Of a stretch of 64,000 bases of DNA, positions 15,574-25,621 are shown piece by piece. Every line of letters starts with the position of its first letter. Within the stretch, counting starts at the first letter, position 1. The DNA lies in the NCBI GenBank assembly GCA_016124575.1, contig WGNM01000033.1, forward strand, positions 1 through 64,000, read 5' to 3'. The stretch is from Cryomorphaceae bacterium. Lineage in GTDB: Bacteria; Bacteroidota; Bacteroidia; Flavobacteriales_D; Sanyastnellaceae. The notes under the pieces are model-generated. The model did not search any database. It saw only the letters and a program-made list of their open reading frames with translations, and had not been told where the DNA came from. The translations under genes were made by a program, and so were the position numbers.

Positions 15574-15963
15574 ATGAACTCAGTACGGTCGCTCGTTGTA
15601 TTTCAACTTATGTTTGCATTGCTTGCCTTGGTTTTATTAGGCAAGGGGTTGGTGCACACGTTGGCTACAACTATGGCAAAGCCCATTTCGGAGCTAAGCA
15701 GCGGTGAAACCATAGCCGACGTAGTGATTTGGATGGATGGCGTTTTCGCTCTGGCCGATTTGCAACCTTTTGAAGAAATGGGTGAAGATTCAGAATCGCA
15801 GAACGAGGAAATCTCAGACTGGGAAGACACGTTGTTTGTTTTCGCAGTTCATTTCGGCTTCGATTGTGAATTGGATCAGCTCGATAGAGTTTCAAGGGCA
15901 TCGGATCGATGCAGCTTTCTAGGTGTTGCTAGCGTCTGCACACCACCTCCAGAGCAAACTTAA
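15574..15963 (+). CDS. Small hypothetical protein upstream of the SulP/carbonic anhydrase pair
   Basis: 129 residues: one N-terminal hydrophobic segment (LVVFQLMFALLALVLLGKGL), an acidic middle (MGEDSESQNEEISDWED) and a Pro-rich end (CTPPPEQT). The TATTGTG/CACAATA inverted repeat at 15514-15532 lies in front. I recognise no family; the position 62 bases before the SulP gene suggests that it is co-expressed with it. Confidence 0.5.
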   Translation: MNSVRSLVVFQLMFALLALVLLGKGLVHTLATTMAKPISELSSGETIADVVIWMDGVFALADLQPFEEMGEDSESQNEEISDWEDTLFVFAVHFGFDCELDQLDRVSRASDRCSFLGVASVCTPPPEQT

Positions 15964-16025
15964 GCAAGCCCCCCGTTTAATCATCAATTGCCGAAAGGCG
16001 CACTAACCTCTTTTATCAAGGATTT

Positions 16026-17594
16026 ATGGAATCGAATACCGGTTTAACCGGTCATTTGAAAAATGACGCACTCGCAAGTGTTGTCGTATTTCTAGTGGCT
16101 TTACCACTTTGTTTAGGCATCGCTCTAGCCTCTGGAGCAAGTCTTTTTTCTGGCATCATTTCAGGTGTCATCGGCGGCGTTGTTGTCGGCTTCATCAGCA
16201 AATCACCTCTCAGCGTTTCAGGTCCCGCAGCCGGACTTGTCCTCATCGTTCTAAATGCCGTAGATGACCTTGGGACATACGAAGCATTTTTAGTAGCTGT
16301 TGTTTTGGCAGGCCTGCTTCAAGTTGCAATGGGATTGGTGAAGATAGGTATCATCGGTTTGTATTTTCCATCTTCTGTTATCAAAGGCATGTTAGCGGCA
16401 ATCGGTATAATTCTGATTCTAAAGCAGTTACCCCATTTGATGGGGTTTGACATCGATGCTTTTGGCGAGATGGAATTCTTCCAGAAAGATGGTGACAACA
16501 CGTTCACGGCATTGTTAACCGCATCGGAGCACATTTATTTAGGAAGCTTGATTATAGGTTTGATCAGCTTTGGGGTATTGCTTTTCTGGGGACAAAGTTT
16601 CATCAAGAAGCATGCTGTTTTGCGTCAAATACCTAGCGGTTTGTTGGCCGTGTTAGTTGGGGTTCTTGTAAATCAGCTTTTTATTGCTTGGGCTCCCGAA
16701 ATTGCGATTGGTAGTTCGCATTTGGTAAACCTGCCGATTATAGGTGGTGATACCTCTATGAATGAGATATTCAAGTCACCAGATTGGACTATTTTCTCCA
16801 ATCCTAAACTTTATACGGTAACACTAGCTTTGGCCTTAGTAGCCAGTTTAGAGACGTTGCTGAGCCTTGGGGCGATAGATAAATTGGACCCCGAGAAAAG
16901 ACAATCACCGCCAAACCGAGAATTGATTGCACAAGGTGTAGGAAACACCATTAGTGGGTTGCTCGGTGGATTGCCAATCACCGCGGTTATCGTGCGCAGC
17001 TCTGCTAACCTCGATGCAGGAGCCAAATCAAAGCTATCAGCCATTTTACACGGTATGATTTTATTGGTTACCGTTATCTTTATTCCGAATGTTTTGAATC
17101 AAATCCCCTACTCATCGTTGGCGGCCATCCTAATATTGGTAGGTTATAAACTTACCAAACCATCGTTGTATGTGGAGCAGTTCAAAGTTGGTTGGAAACA
17201 GTTTATTCCATTCTTGGTTACCGTTTTGGCAATACTGTTTTCAGATTTGTTGATCGGTATTTTGATCGGACTAGCGGTGGGGGTTTTCTATATCCTTAAA
17301 GCAAATTACAAAGTGCCATTTTTAACCGTCGAACGCGGCAAGCAATATGGCAGCGCGAAGGTTATTCAACTCAGCGAGCACGTCTCGTTTTTAAATAAAC
17401 CAAGTTTGATACGAACACTCGACGAACTTCCGAGCAACAGCAAAGTAATCATTGATGGGTCGGCGACGCACTTTATTGATTACGATGTAGTAGAGGTTAT
17501 TCGAGATTTCTTATTTCGAGCAAAAGAAAAAAACATCACTGTTCAAGTTGTCGGTATCTCCGAATGGATTGGAACACAAAATGAAGAACTATGA
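16026..17594 (+). CDS. SulP-family anion (bicarbonate/sulfate) transporter
   Basis: 522 residues. The N terminus (NDALASVVVFLVALPLCLGIALASG) is the typical SulP start, followed by about eleven more membrane segments and a C-terminal STAS-type domain (VIQLSEHVSFLNK to DGSATHFIDYDVVEVI). Members move sulfate, bicarbonate or other anions. The stop overlaps the start of the carbonic anhydrase gene by 4 bases, strongly suggesting bicarbonate transport here. A sodium-coupled or proton-coupled mechanism cannot be told apart from sequence. Confidence 0.92.
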   Translation: MESNTGLTGHLKNDALASVVVFLVALPLCLGIALASGASLFSGIISGVIGGVVVGFISKSPLSVSGPAAGLVLIVLNAVDDLGTYEAFLVAVVLAGLLQVAMGLVKIGIIGLYFPSSVIKGMLAAIGIILILKQLPHLMGFDIDAFGEMEFFQKDGDNTFTALLTASEHIYLGSLIIGLISFGVLLFWGQSFIKKHAVLRQIPSGLLAVLVGVLVNQLFIAWAPEIAIGSSHLVNLPIIGGDTSMNEIFKSPDWTIFSNPKLYTVTLALALVASLETLLSLGAIDKLDPEKRQSPPNRELIAQGVGNTISGLLGGLPITAVIVRSSANLDAGAKSKLSAILHGMILLVTVIFIPNVLNQIPYSSLAAILILVGYKLTKPSLYVEQFKVGWKQFIPFLVTVLAILFSDLLIGILIGLAVGVFYILKANYKVPFLTVERGKQYGSAKVIQLSEHVSFLNKPSLIRTLDELPSNSKVIIDGSATHFIDYDVVEVIRDFLFRAKEKNITVQVVGISEWIGTQNEEL

Positions 17595-18220
17595 ATTTTT
17601 ATGATCAACTGATAGAGAACAATAAAAAGTGGGTAGCAAGTAAGTTGCAAGAAGACCCAGCGTATTTTACAAGCCTAGCTAACGGACAAAAGCCTCCTTT
17701 ATTGTGGATAGGATGCGCCGATAGCCGTGTTCCTGCAAATGAAATTACAGGTACAAAACCAGGAGAAGTATTTGTTCATCGAAACATTGCAAACATGGTT
17801 GTACATACCGATATGAACATGCTAAGCGTGCTCGACTACGCGGTGAATGTCTTGCGAGTGAAGCATGTTATTGTATGCGGGCATTACGGATGCGGTGGTT
17901 TGGAAGCAGCAATGGGAAACAAGCATTTTGGCCTTATCGACAACTGGTTGCGCCACATAAAAGATGTGTACCGCATGTACAGCAAAGAACTCGATAAGAT
18001 TGAAAATACCCAAGAACGTTTGCGCCGCTTTGTAGAAGTAAACGTGATGGAGCAAGTTTACGATTTAGCAAAAACGTCGATAGTGCAACATGCGTGGAGA
18101 AACGGACAAGAGCTGGAGCTGCACGGATGGGTGTATGATATCAAAAATGGATTGGTGAAAGACCTCGATGTGACCGTGAGCGACGACTCTAATTTAGAAG
18201 AAGTCTATAAAGTGGATTAA
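17591..18220 (+). CDS. Beta-carbonic anhydrase
   Basis: 209 residues. Zinc ligands C42, H98 and C101 (CGHYGCGG), with the D44-R46 dyad (C-A-D-S-R), which is the beta-class active site. It interconverts CO2 and bicarbonate in the cytoplasm. Translation is coupled to the SulP transporter through a 4-base overlap, so imported bicarbonate would be used or equilibrated at once, for instance for carboxylases. Length and motifs are complete. Confidence 0.95.
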   Translation: MNFYDQLIENNKKWVASKLQEDPAYFTSLANGQKPPLLWIGCADSRVPANEITGTKPGEVFVHRNIANMVVHTDMNMLSVLDYAVNVLRVKHVIVCGHYGCGGLEAAMGNKHFGLIDNWLRHIKDVYRMYSKELDKIENTQERLRRFVEVNVMEQVYDLAKTSIVQHAWRNGQELELHGWVYDIKNGLVKDLDVTVSDDSNLEEVYKVD

Positions 18221-18252
18221 TTGGACATTTTCTACTCAAAACGATACATTTG
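18221..18252 (+). promoter_or_regulatory. Bacteroidota-type promoter of acs
   Basis: TTG at 18221-18223, a 21-base spacer, then TACATTTG at 18245-18252, which fits the TTTG/TAnnTTTG consensus. Start of translation is 20 bases downstream. Confidence 0.65.
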
Positions 18253-18271
18253 AGAGAGAAAATTTCCAACC

Positions 18272-20167
18272 ATGGACATTAGAATTAGATCATTCAAAGA
18301 ATACGAGCAGAAGTACGCGCAGAGTGTTGATGAACCGGATTCTTTTTGGAACGAGGTTGCACAGCAGTATATTTGGCGCAAGCCGTATGAGAAAGTATGC
18401 CAGTGGGAGTTTGAAACGCCCGACGTGCAGTGGTTTCTCGGCGGAAAGATGAACATTACCGAAAACTGCCTCGATCGACACCTCGCTGCGCGGGGCAATA
18501 AAACTGCTCTTGTTTGGGAGCCAAATGATCCGCGGGTAGGAGCAGTAAAGCTAACGTATCGTGAACTGCATGAGAAAGTTTGCCAGCTTGCTAATGCCCT
18601 AAAATCCCAAGGAGTAGTCAAAGGAGATCGGGTTATCATTTACATGCCCATGGTGCCAGAACTCACAATCGCAGTGCTGGCTTGCGCACGCATAGGCGCA
18701 GTGCATTCGGTTGTCTTCGCTGGCTTTTCTGCCAATGCATTGTCTGATAGAATCAACGACGCTTCAGCAACCATGGTCATAACCGCCGATGGATTGAATC
18801 GCGGAGCTAAGCAAGTGCCGCTTAAGCGCGTGGTTGATGAAGCGCTGGAGTCATGCACCACCATTCAAAAGGTAATCGTTTTCGACTGCGTCGGATGGAA
18901 ACCTGAACTGCACGCCGGTCGTGATATATGGTGGCACGATGCCATTGATGGCATGGCGTTGAGCTGCGAGGCTGAGGAGATGGACAGTGAAGACATGCTT
19001 TTCATCCTCTACACATCAGGGTCAACAGGCAAGCCGAAAGGGGTTGTTCACACCTGCGGTGGATACATGGTGTATGCTGGCTATTCATTTCAAAACGTTT
19101 TTCAAATAGAAGAAAACGATGTCTATTGGTGCACGGCCGATATCGGTTGGATAACAGGACATACCTATATAGTTTACGGGCCGTTGCTGTCGGGGACAAC
19201 CACGGTGATGTTTGAAGGTGTTCCAACGTTTCCTGATGCCGGACGTTTTTGGCAGGTTTGCGATAAACATGGTGTTACAGTTTTCTATACCGCTCCAACA
19301 GCTATTCGGGCTTTAATGGCTTGTGGGTTAGATCATGTATTGCCATACAATCTTCACTCGCTGCGATTACTTGGTACCGTGGGAGAACCCATAAACGATG
19401 AAGCATGGAGGTGGTATTATCTCCACATCGGGAAAGAGAAATGTCCAATTGTCGACACCTGGTGGCAAACAGAAACAGGGGGGATCATGATTTCCGGATT
19501 GGGTGGTTTGAGTCCAATGAATCCAGCGCATGCCGGCTTTCCTCTACCGGGTATTCAGCCCGTGTTGCTTGACCAAGAAGGAAAAGAAATAACATCCAAC
19601 GAAGTTGAAGGCTATTTATGCATCAAATACCCGTGGCCATCCATGATACGAACCACGTATGGTGACCACGAACGTTGCAAGCACACCTATTTTTCGCATT
19701 ATCATAATCACTATTTCACGGGCGATGGTGCCAAACGCGATGAGAATGGGTTGTACCGCATAATAGGGCGAGTAGATGATGTGATCAACGTGAGCGGACA
19801 TAGATTCGGTACCGCTGAGATTGAAGAAGCCATCAATGCCAATAAATATGTCGTAGAATCAGCTGTGGTTGGGTATCCGCACGATGTAAAGGGACAAGGT
19901 ATTTATGCCTTTGTGATTTGCGATTCAATGCCAGAAGATGCGGCAATACGCCGCGATGAAATCATTGAAACCGTAGTAGAACAGATTGGGAGAATTGCCA
20001 AACCTGAGAAGATACAGTTCGTAACTGGACTACCGAAAACACGATCAGGAAAGATCATGCGCCGCATTCTGCGTAAGGTTGCCGAAGGCGATGCCAGCAA
20101 CCTCGGCGATATTTCAACGCTGTTAGATCCAGATGTGGTAGCTGACATAGTGAAGGGAGCGCAGTGA
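18272..20167 (+). CDS. acs: Acetyl-CoA synthetase
   Basis: 631 residues, full length. Acetate + CoA + ATP to acetyl-CoA + AMP + PPi. Adenylation motif YTSGSTGKPKG (near 248-258), WWQTETGG motif (TWWQTETGG), and the C-terminal RSGKIMRR with catalytic lysine K594, the residue that is acetylated in other bacteria to switch the enzyme off. The start MDIRIRSFKEYEQKY fits. It stands alone behind its own promoter, and its 3' end converges on the minus-strand outer-membrane gene 38 bases away. Confidence 0.96.
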   Translation: MDIRIRSFKEYEQKYAQSVDEPDSFWNEVAQQYIWRKPYEKVCQWEFETPDVQWFLGGKMNITENCLDRHLAARGNKTALVWEPNDPRVGAVKLTYRELHEKVCQLANALKSQGVVKGDRVIIYMPMVPELTIAVLACARIGAVHSVVFAGFSANALSDRINDASATMVITADGLNRGAKQVPLKRVVDEALESCTTIQKVIVFDCVGWKPELHAGRDIWWHDAIDGMALSCEAEEMDSEDMLFILYTSGSTGKPKGVVHTCGGYMVYAGYSFQNVFQIEENDVYWCTADIGWITGHTYIVYGPLLSGTTTVMFEGVPTFPDAGRFWQVCDKHGVTVFYTAPTAIRALMACGLDHVLPYNLHSLRLLGTVGEPINDEAWRWYYLHIGKEKCPIVDTWWQTETGGIMISGLGGLSPMNPAHAGFPLPGIQPVLLDQEGKEITSNEVEGYLCIKYPWPSMIRTTYGDHERCKHTYFSHYHNHYFTGDGAKRDENGLYRIIGRVDDVINVSGHRFGTAEIEEAINANKYVVESAVVGYPHDVKGQGIYAFVICDSMPEDAAIRRDEIIETVVEQIGRIAKPEKIQFVTGLPKTRSGKIMRRILRKVAEGDASNLGDISTLLDPDVVADIVKGAQ

Positions 20168-20205
20168 TCGGTGGTTTTGCATGATCGCACCCTGCATTGC
20201 GCTTA

Positions 20206-21639
20206 TCAAAAAGTCAAATTCACACCCATTTGTAACTGCACAGTGCGCGCATAAGACGGCAATGGCACGCGGGATGTTTCATTTCCGAGGTCATCGGTAA
20301 AAACAAGTGGGTTTAACACTGCTGCAAGCAGGTTGTCTGTAGCGACATAAAATTGCAATGGTCCGCCATTCAGCCGCAAGCCGAGGCCGAGGTTTTTGAA
20401 GTTCCTATCAATCACCGAGTAAGCAATGGTGGCACTCAACCATCGTTTCACGTTTTGAGAGTAGGCAATGGTGTATGTCGGACGAAGTCGGCCTTTGTAA
20501 ACCTCACTTTGAAACAACACTCCAACCGTGCCAGAGGTCAATGAATCGACGCCAAACAATTGATAATCAGCACCAATTTGAAAACGTGCCAGGGTAGCAG
20601 ATCTGTAGTTGTCTTCATTGTCGGCATACCCAAATTCATCTTCTGCTTCTGCAAGCAGGTCGGTAAGCTGCTGGTCTAAACTGTCGCCAACATTGCTTAA
20701 GGAGGTGATCATGCCATCGGTGAATTCCAATCCGATATAGGCAAACTCTCCTTTCGAGCTTTTTATATTTCGCACACCACGTGTCCAATTGATAAACCCA
20801 AGGTCGCTGACCGCTCCTGAAACAGAAAAGCGATCGGTCATTTTCTTCTCCACACCCACATCTATTCCCAATCCACTATTTTTGGTGCTGAACAAATAAC
20901 TCATCACTTGGTTGTTGTCGAGCGGGTGGTTGCCCTCAATGGTGTCGAGCAATGGCCAAACACCGGCAGTATTCACCTGCATTTCACCCGCAAACGTCCA
21001 ATCGTACGTGTCAGGATCAGTTGTCCACTGCACTTCACTTATTTTCGTATCGATATTCTCAGATCCGAAAAGCAATTTTCCTCGAATGCCTATCGATAGT
21101 CCATCATCGCTTTTATGATGCCACCCAATGGCAAGTTCGCGGTAGTGGTTCATGCTCAATCCAAGTCCGCTAAAGTCGAGTGTATTGCCATTGCTATCAA
21201 AACTACCATTTCCAATAAACGGAAAGCGGATGAGGTCTCCTGGTAAAATGGCACGCGCTTGCATTCTTTCACGCAGGGTGATGCTCCATTGTGTGTATGG
21301 AGCTGTAGAGAATGATAGCATGAATAAATCGAATGAGCTTTCAAAGCCCATGTAGTTGTAATCGCGTATTTGCGACAAGAAATGTTCGGTTCTTAAAGCC
21401 GTTCCATCGCTTGTTTTTTCGAACATGTGGTGCGGATTGAAGACTGTGTTTTCAAAACGTGAGTAGATGCCTGACAGTCCTGGAAGGCCAATTGAGAAAC
21501 CTCGTCGAGAGAGAGTAGCAGGGTTTGTGTACATGCGTTGGGGGACATCGTCGAGGAAGTTTAAGACCAAGTTTTGTTGTCCGATACCTGTTGCTCCAGC
21601 AAACACCCAAGCAAATAAAAGGAGAGCTAATTTCTTCAT
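20206..21639 (-). CDS. DUF5723-family outer-membrane protein
   Basis: 477 residues with a signal peptide (MKKLALLLFAWVFAGATGIGQ) and the QRMYTNPATLSR start typical of this Bacteroidota beta-barrel family. Amphipathic strands run throughout and the sequence ends VQLQMGVNLTF, with the terminal Phe of many outer-membrane barrels. I take ATG 21639, which overlaps the stop of the upstream lipoprotein gene by one base (TGATG); a GTG is one codon earlier. It is probably translated together with the lipoprotein as a partner. Function unknown. Confidence 0.78.
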   Translation of the reverse strand: MKKLALLLFAWVFAGATGIGQQNLVLNFLDDVPQRMYTNPATLSRRGFSIGLPGLSGIYSRFENTVFNPHHMFEKTSDGTALRTEHFLSQIRDYNYMGFESSFDLFMLSFSTAPYTQWSITLRERMQARAILPGDLIRFPFIGNGSFDSNGNTLDFSGLGLSMNHYRELAIGWHHKSDDGLSIGIRGKLLFGSENIDTKISEVQWTTDPDTYDWTFAGEMQVNTAGVWPLLDTIEGNHPLDNNQVMSYLFSTKNSGLGIDVGVEKKMTDRFSVSGAVSDLGFINWTRGVRNIKSSKGEFAYIGLEFTDGMITSLSNVGDSLDQQLTDLLAEAEDEFGYADNEDNYRSATLARFQIGADYQLFGVDSLTSGTVGVLFQSEVYKGRLRPTYTIAYSQNVKRWLSATIAYSVIDRNFKNLGLGLRLNGGPLQFYVATDNLLAAVLNPLVFTDDLGNETSRVPLPSYARTVQLQMGVNLTF

Positions 21640-23309
21640 CACAGTTCTATTTGGGTGTCGATTTTAGCTGAGAGTTTCATCTTCAACTCATATTCAGGAT
21701 AAAAGCGAACCAGCTCTTGTGAGCCAGCACCAGAGGTGTTGCTACGAGCTTTCAGGATTACTTTTTTCGCTGATTCGTTGAGTAGCACTGTTATTTCATC
21801 TCGCGTTAGTTCGCTGTCGCGGATGGTGCGTGTTTCACTCAAGACCCTGCCGTGATCGGGATGAGAAGGGGGCAGACTGAAATCGATGAATCCAGATGCC
21901 AAGAAGGCCGAATTGGAATCGAAATACAGTGAGTCGATGACGTTGTAAAGTGAGTCTGTAAAGTACACTTGGCCGAACATCTCAATTGGCAGGCCGTTGT
22001 CGGCAACCAACCTGAGCTGCATGCGTTTCACGTCTTGCCAATCTATCGGGCCTTCGCCGTCGTTACCTAGAATAGATTCGAAGTCGAGATCGATGGTGTC
22101 GGCAACGGCGAAATTATCGGCATAGCAATAGAACGGTAAAAACAGTTCAGCCGTGCAGGCGAGGTAGCTTGAGTCGAGCAACCAATTCTGGATGTTTCCC
22201 TGCGGGTTTAACTGGACATTTGTTTCATATAGCAGTTCGAAAGGACCTTCTTGCAATACCGTTGATAGAGAAGGGATGGTGCCTTGTGAAGTGATGGTAT
22301 GTACCGTAGTGCCCACCAGACCAGGGTTTGGCGCAGCGATGATGGTTGGGATATTCGTTAAATCAGGTCCGCCAAGTGCTGTTTCAACTTGGTTTTCAGG
22401 AGCAAAAACACCTGATAGGTTGATTTCAAATGGAATTCCGCTGGTATTCGCTATGGTCAGATCAATGCGGGGTTCAGCGAAGAACAACGTCCCGTCGATT
22501 AGGTTTTTGAACAGGTCAACAAACTGTGTATCGAGATAAGTATAAGCAGGAGGGGTGCCGAGGTAGCCGTAAATAGACTCGAAGGCATTGAAGTCGAAAG
22601 TCAGTTCAAAAGAAAAGCCATCCCCGCCGCTGGCGGGCGCCCCTGAAGAGGCAATGGCAAGATCAACATTTACCAGCAGGTAATTGAAGCCGCTCCCACC
22701 TTGGGTGAGGTCGAGGACATAATTGTTCAAATCGACTTCGATTTCGAGCGTGGAGTTAGCTGAAACAGAAATGGGGATTTGAAGAGGCGTGCCATCTAGC
22801 GTGAGGGCTGGAATAGTGAGTGTGCCGTCGGCATTTTGTGGTAAAGTGGACGCTATGTTGAGGGCGAGTAATCCCGCATTGAACGTCACCGTTTCGATCT
22901 CAGGTCCGTTCTCAAACGTCAAATCAATTTCCGCCGGATAGCTAAATTCAAATGTTTGTCCGACCGGCAATGCATTCAGCGCAGTGGCTTGTCCGTCGCT
23001 CAAAACAACCTCAAAACCAATGTCTTGACTAGAAATCAATGCCAGATCAGAAGCACTCAGACGCGCAATTTCTTGCCGGTACACAAAAGCAAAAACCGCC
23101 TCTTGCTCGTTGTAAATGAAGTTTTCTGAGTCGAACGCACGCTCAATGTCACCAAGGTTCAGTGTCGTATATCCGAGCGGGATAGCAAAGCTGGGGTCGA
23201 GACCTGATACGCTGAGTTGATCATTTAATATGAACTCTTCTCGCATGCATCCTGAGATTAGGAAAACGAGAATGATAGGGTATACAAGCCAGGTAGATGT
23301 ATTTTTCAA
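21639..23309 (-). CDS. Large hypothetical lipoprotein, partner of DUF5723 protein
   Basis: 556 residues. Lipobox LISGC near residues 17-21. The mature protein is acidic and beta-rich with repeated Asp/Thr/Leu strand patterns (LTIPALTLDGTPLQIPISV, IEVDLNNYVLDLTQGG), suggesting several beta-sandwich domains. No enzyme motif seen. It is translationally coupled to the downstream DUF5723 barrel, so an outer-membrane complex is likely. Confidence 0.72.
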   Translation of the reverse strand: MKNTSTWLVYPIILVFLISGCMREEFILNDQLSVSGLDPSFAIPLGYTTLNLGDIERAFDSENFIYNEQEAVFAFVYRQEIARLSASDLALISSQDIGFEVVLSDGQATALNALPVGQTFEFSYPAEIDLTFENGPEIETVTFNAGLLALNIASTLPQNADGTLTIPALTLDGTPLQIPISVSANSTLEIEVDLNNYVLDLTQGGSGFNYLLVNVDLAIASSGAPASGGDGFSFELTFDFNAFESIYGYLGTPPAYTYLDTQFVDLFKNLIDGTLFFAEPRIDLTIANTSGIPFEINLSGVFAPENQVETALGGPDLTNIPTIIAAPNPGLVGTTVHTITSQGTIPSLSTVLQEGPFELLYETNVQLNPQGNIQNWLLDSSYLACTAELFLPFYCYADNFAVADTIDLDFESILGNDGEGPIDWQDVKRMQLRLVADNGLPIEMFGQVYFTDSLYNVIDSLYFDSNSAFLASGFIDFSLPPSHPDHGRVLSETRTIRDSELTRDEITVLLNESAKKVILKARSNTSGAGSQELVRFYPEYELKMKLSAKIDTQIEL

Positions 23310-23551
23310 AGTAGGTAAGGTTATTGTCGCAAAGGTAAGATAACTTCTGTGAACTGCGAATTTGTTAGGCTTTTCCGTAGTTTCTTACACCATTGTTAGG
23401 GGGCGCGATCAATGATTTGTCGATGCCGAATCATATTATTAGCGACGTTAGGCATGAAATGATAGGTCTAAAATGAGGGTCATAACCTCAAATTCTCTTC
23501 CGGAAGTCGGATGATACCCTTACCTTGCTTTATAAATCAAACTTCTTATCA

Positions 23552-25564
23552 ATGAAACAAATTATACTTTCATTCTCTGCAGCCATGCTTTTCTTTTCTG
23601 CATCGGCACAGTCTTTTTTTGACGACTTTGAGAGCTACAATGCTGGAGATCAGATAGCTGCATCAAGTGATGTATGGGAGACATGGGGCAATGCCAATGG
23701 CGGAGCCGATGATGCTGCGGTAGTTACAACCAATGCTTACAGCGGCAGCAATAGTCTTTATTTTGCATCTACAGCAGCCAATGGTGGTCCGCAGGATGTG
23801 GTATTGCCATTTCCAGGTGAGTTAGCGGTCGGACAATTCACGCTTGAAATGCAGATGTACATCAATGCTGGTGGTGCGTATTTCAACTTTCAGAAAGAAG
23901 ATGTTATAGGTACCACGTGGGCTGCCGACATTTACTTTACTGGAGGAGTAGCGCAGTTTACATCGGGAGGGTCATTGTTGCTTGAGGCGAATTACCCTGT
24001 TACGCAGTGGTTTCAGCTTACCATGCAGAATGATTTGAGCACCAATACATGGGAAATATTGATTGATGGTGTTAGCCAGGGGTCTTATTCAAACGGTGAG
24101 ACACAAATTGCGAGCATAGACATTTTCCCATTGCAGGGCAATCAGTTTTGGATTGATGACGTTTCATACGACTTCACACCTTATGAATTGCCTGCTTTGA
24201 ATGGTGGAGTGACAAATATTTTGAACATGGGCTCAGCGCTTGCAACTCAAACAGTTACGCCGAGTGTTGAAGTGCGTAATTTGGGGATGACGGCCATTAC
24301 GTCATTTGATGTAGACATCACCTACAACGGTTCTACCATCAGCGAATCGGTAACTGGAGTGAACATTCCTTCTCTTGGTTTTTACACCGTAGATTTTGCA
24401 AATACTTTCACCTTGGTGGCCGGAACAAACAATGCCGTAGCTGTAATCAGCAATGTCAATGGAATGTCTGACGACGACGCGGTTGATGATGAGAAAACCC
24501 TTGTCGTAAATCCTGTTGTACCTGCTACCGGAAAGCGTGTTATTGCGGAAGAAGGCACCGGTACTTGGTGTCCGTGGTGCGTTCGCGGCGCTGTATTCAT
24601 GGATTTGCTTACTGAGCGTTACGGAGACTATTTCATTGGCATAGCTGTTCACAATGCTGACCCAATGACCATTGTCGATTATGACGCTGCCATTGGAGGC
24701 TTGATATCAGGTTACCCAAGTGGTGTAGTAGACCGTGGACCAGAGTACGATCCGTCACAATTTGAAATTCCTTTCCTAGAGCGCATTCAAACAGCTCCGA
24801 TGGCTTTCATAGAGAATGGAGCCACTTGGGATGCTGGTACGCGCACTTTGACAGTGAGCACAACCACTACTTTCCAGCAAACTGTAACTGGAAACTACCG
24901 TGTTTCTGTGGTATTGACCGAAGACGGTGTTACAGGAACAGGTACAGGTTGGGCGCAAGCGAATGCTTATGCTGGTGGCACCAATGGCGTGATGGGCGGT
25001 TATGAGCTATTGCCTAGTCCGGTTCCGGCTGCACAAATGGTATATGAGCACGTTGCACGTTCATTGTCGCCAAGCTTTGCAGGTGTAGACAATGCTTTTG
25101 CTGGAGCGATGATGGCAGGCAACACCACTACCCACAACTACACATTTGTTTTACCTGAAGATTGGGATGAGAACAACATGCACATCGTAGGTATGGTGCT
25201 TGCTCCGAACGGAACCATCGATAACGCTGCTTCGGTCAGCATTGATGAGGCTGTTTCAAACGGTTTTGTTTCTGGATCACCGGTAGTAGGTGTTTTGGAA
25301 ACGGCTGCGCCGGATGCAACCTTCCAATTGTACCCAAACCCAGCTTCTACCCAAGCGAACATTGCTGTGAACCTAGATAAGCCAACTGTTTTGAGTGTTG
25401 AGGTTTTCAGCGCCGACGGACGATTGGTAGCATCCAAGTCTTATGGTACTTTGACCGGATCATACAACCTACCTGTTCTTACACAAGATTGGAGTGCAGG
25501 CGTTTACAAGATTCGCATTCTTGCCGATGGCAAGCAAACAGTAAAGACTTTGGTTGTAGAATAA
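23552..25564 (+). CDS. Secreted Omp28-like thioredoxin-fold protein with T9SS sorting domain
   Basis: 670 residues from ATG 23552 (MKQIILSFSAAML). Signal peptide ending SASAQ; a concanavalin-like beta region (about 20-210); a CARDB-like segment; then an Omp28-like thioredoxin domain with C340-P-W-C343 (GTGTWCPWCVRG). The C-terminal ~75 residues (QLYPNPASTQANI to KQTVKTLVVE) form a T9SS type A sorting domain. It would be exported across the outer membrane and attached to the surface or released. A redox-active CxxC outside the cell is notable. The proteins P. gingivalis Omp28 and this one share the middle domain only by motif recall. Confidence 0.85.
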   Translation: MKQIILSFSAAMLFFSASAQSFFDDFESYNAGDQIAASSDVWETWGNANGGADDAAVVTTNAYSGSNSLYFASTAANGGPQDVVLPFPGELAVGQFTLEMQMYINAGGAYFNFQKEDVIGTTWAADIYFTGGVAQFTSGGSLLLEANYPVTQWFQLTMQNDLSTNTWEILIDGVSQGSYSNGETQIASIDIFPLQGNQFWIDDVSYDFTPYELPALNGGVTNILNMGSALATQTVTPSVEVRNLGMTAITSFDVDITYNGSTISESVTGVNIPSLGFYTVDFANTFTLVAGTNNAVAVISNVNGMSDDDAVDDEKTLVVNPVVPATGKRVIAEEGTGTWCPWCVRGAVFMDLLTERYGDYFIGIAVHNADPMTIVDYDAAIGGLISGYPSGVVDRGPEYDPSQFEIPFLERIQTAPMAFIENGATWDAGTRTLTVSTTTTFQQTVTGNYRVSVVLTEDGVTGTGTGWAQANAYAGGTNGVMGGYELLPSPVPAAQMVYEHVARSLSPSFAGVDNAFAGAMMAGNTTTHNYTFVLPEDWDENNMHIVGMVLAPNGTIDNAASVSIDEAVSNGFVSGSPVVGVLETAAPDATFQLYPNPASTQANIAVNLDKPTVLSVEVFSADGRLVASKSYGTLTGSYNLPVLTQDWSAGVYKIRILADGKQTVKTLVVE

Positions 25565-25588
25565 ACCAAGTTGAGTATTCAAAAAAAA

Positions 25589-25617
25589 AGGCTGTCTATC
25601 AAGGCAGCCTTTTTTTT
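25589..25617. terminator. Bidirectional terminator between convergent genes
   Basis: AGGCTG and CAGCCT form a stem, with an A-run before and a T-run after, so it serves the T9SS cargo gene on the plus strand and the response regulator on the minus strand. Confidence 0.8.
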
Positions 25618-25621
25618 GGTT

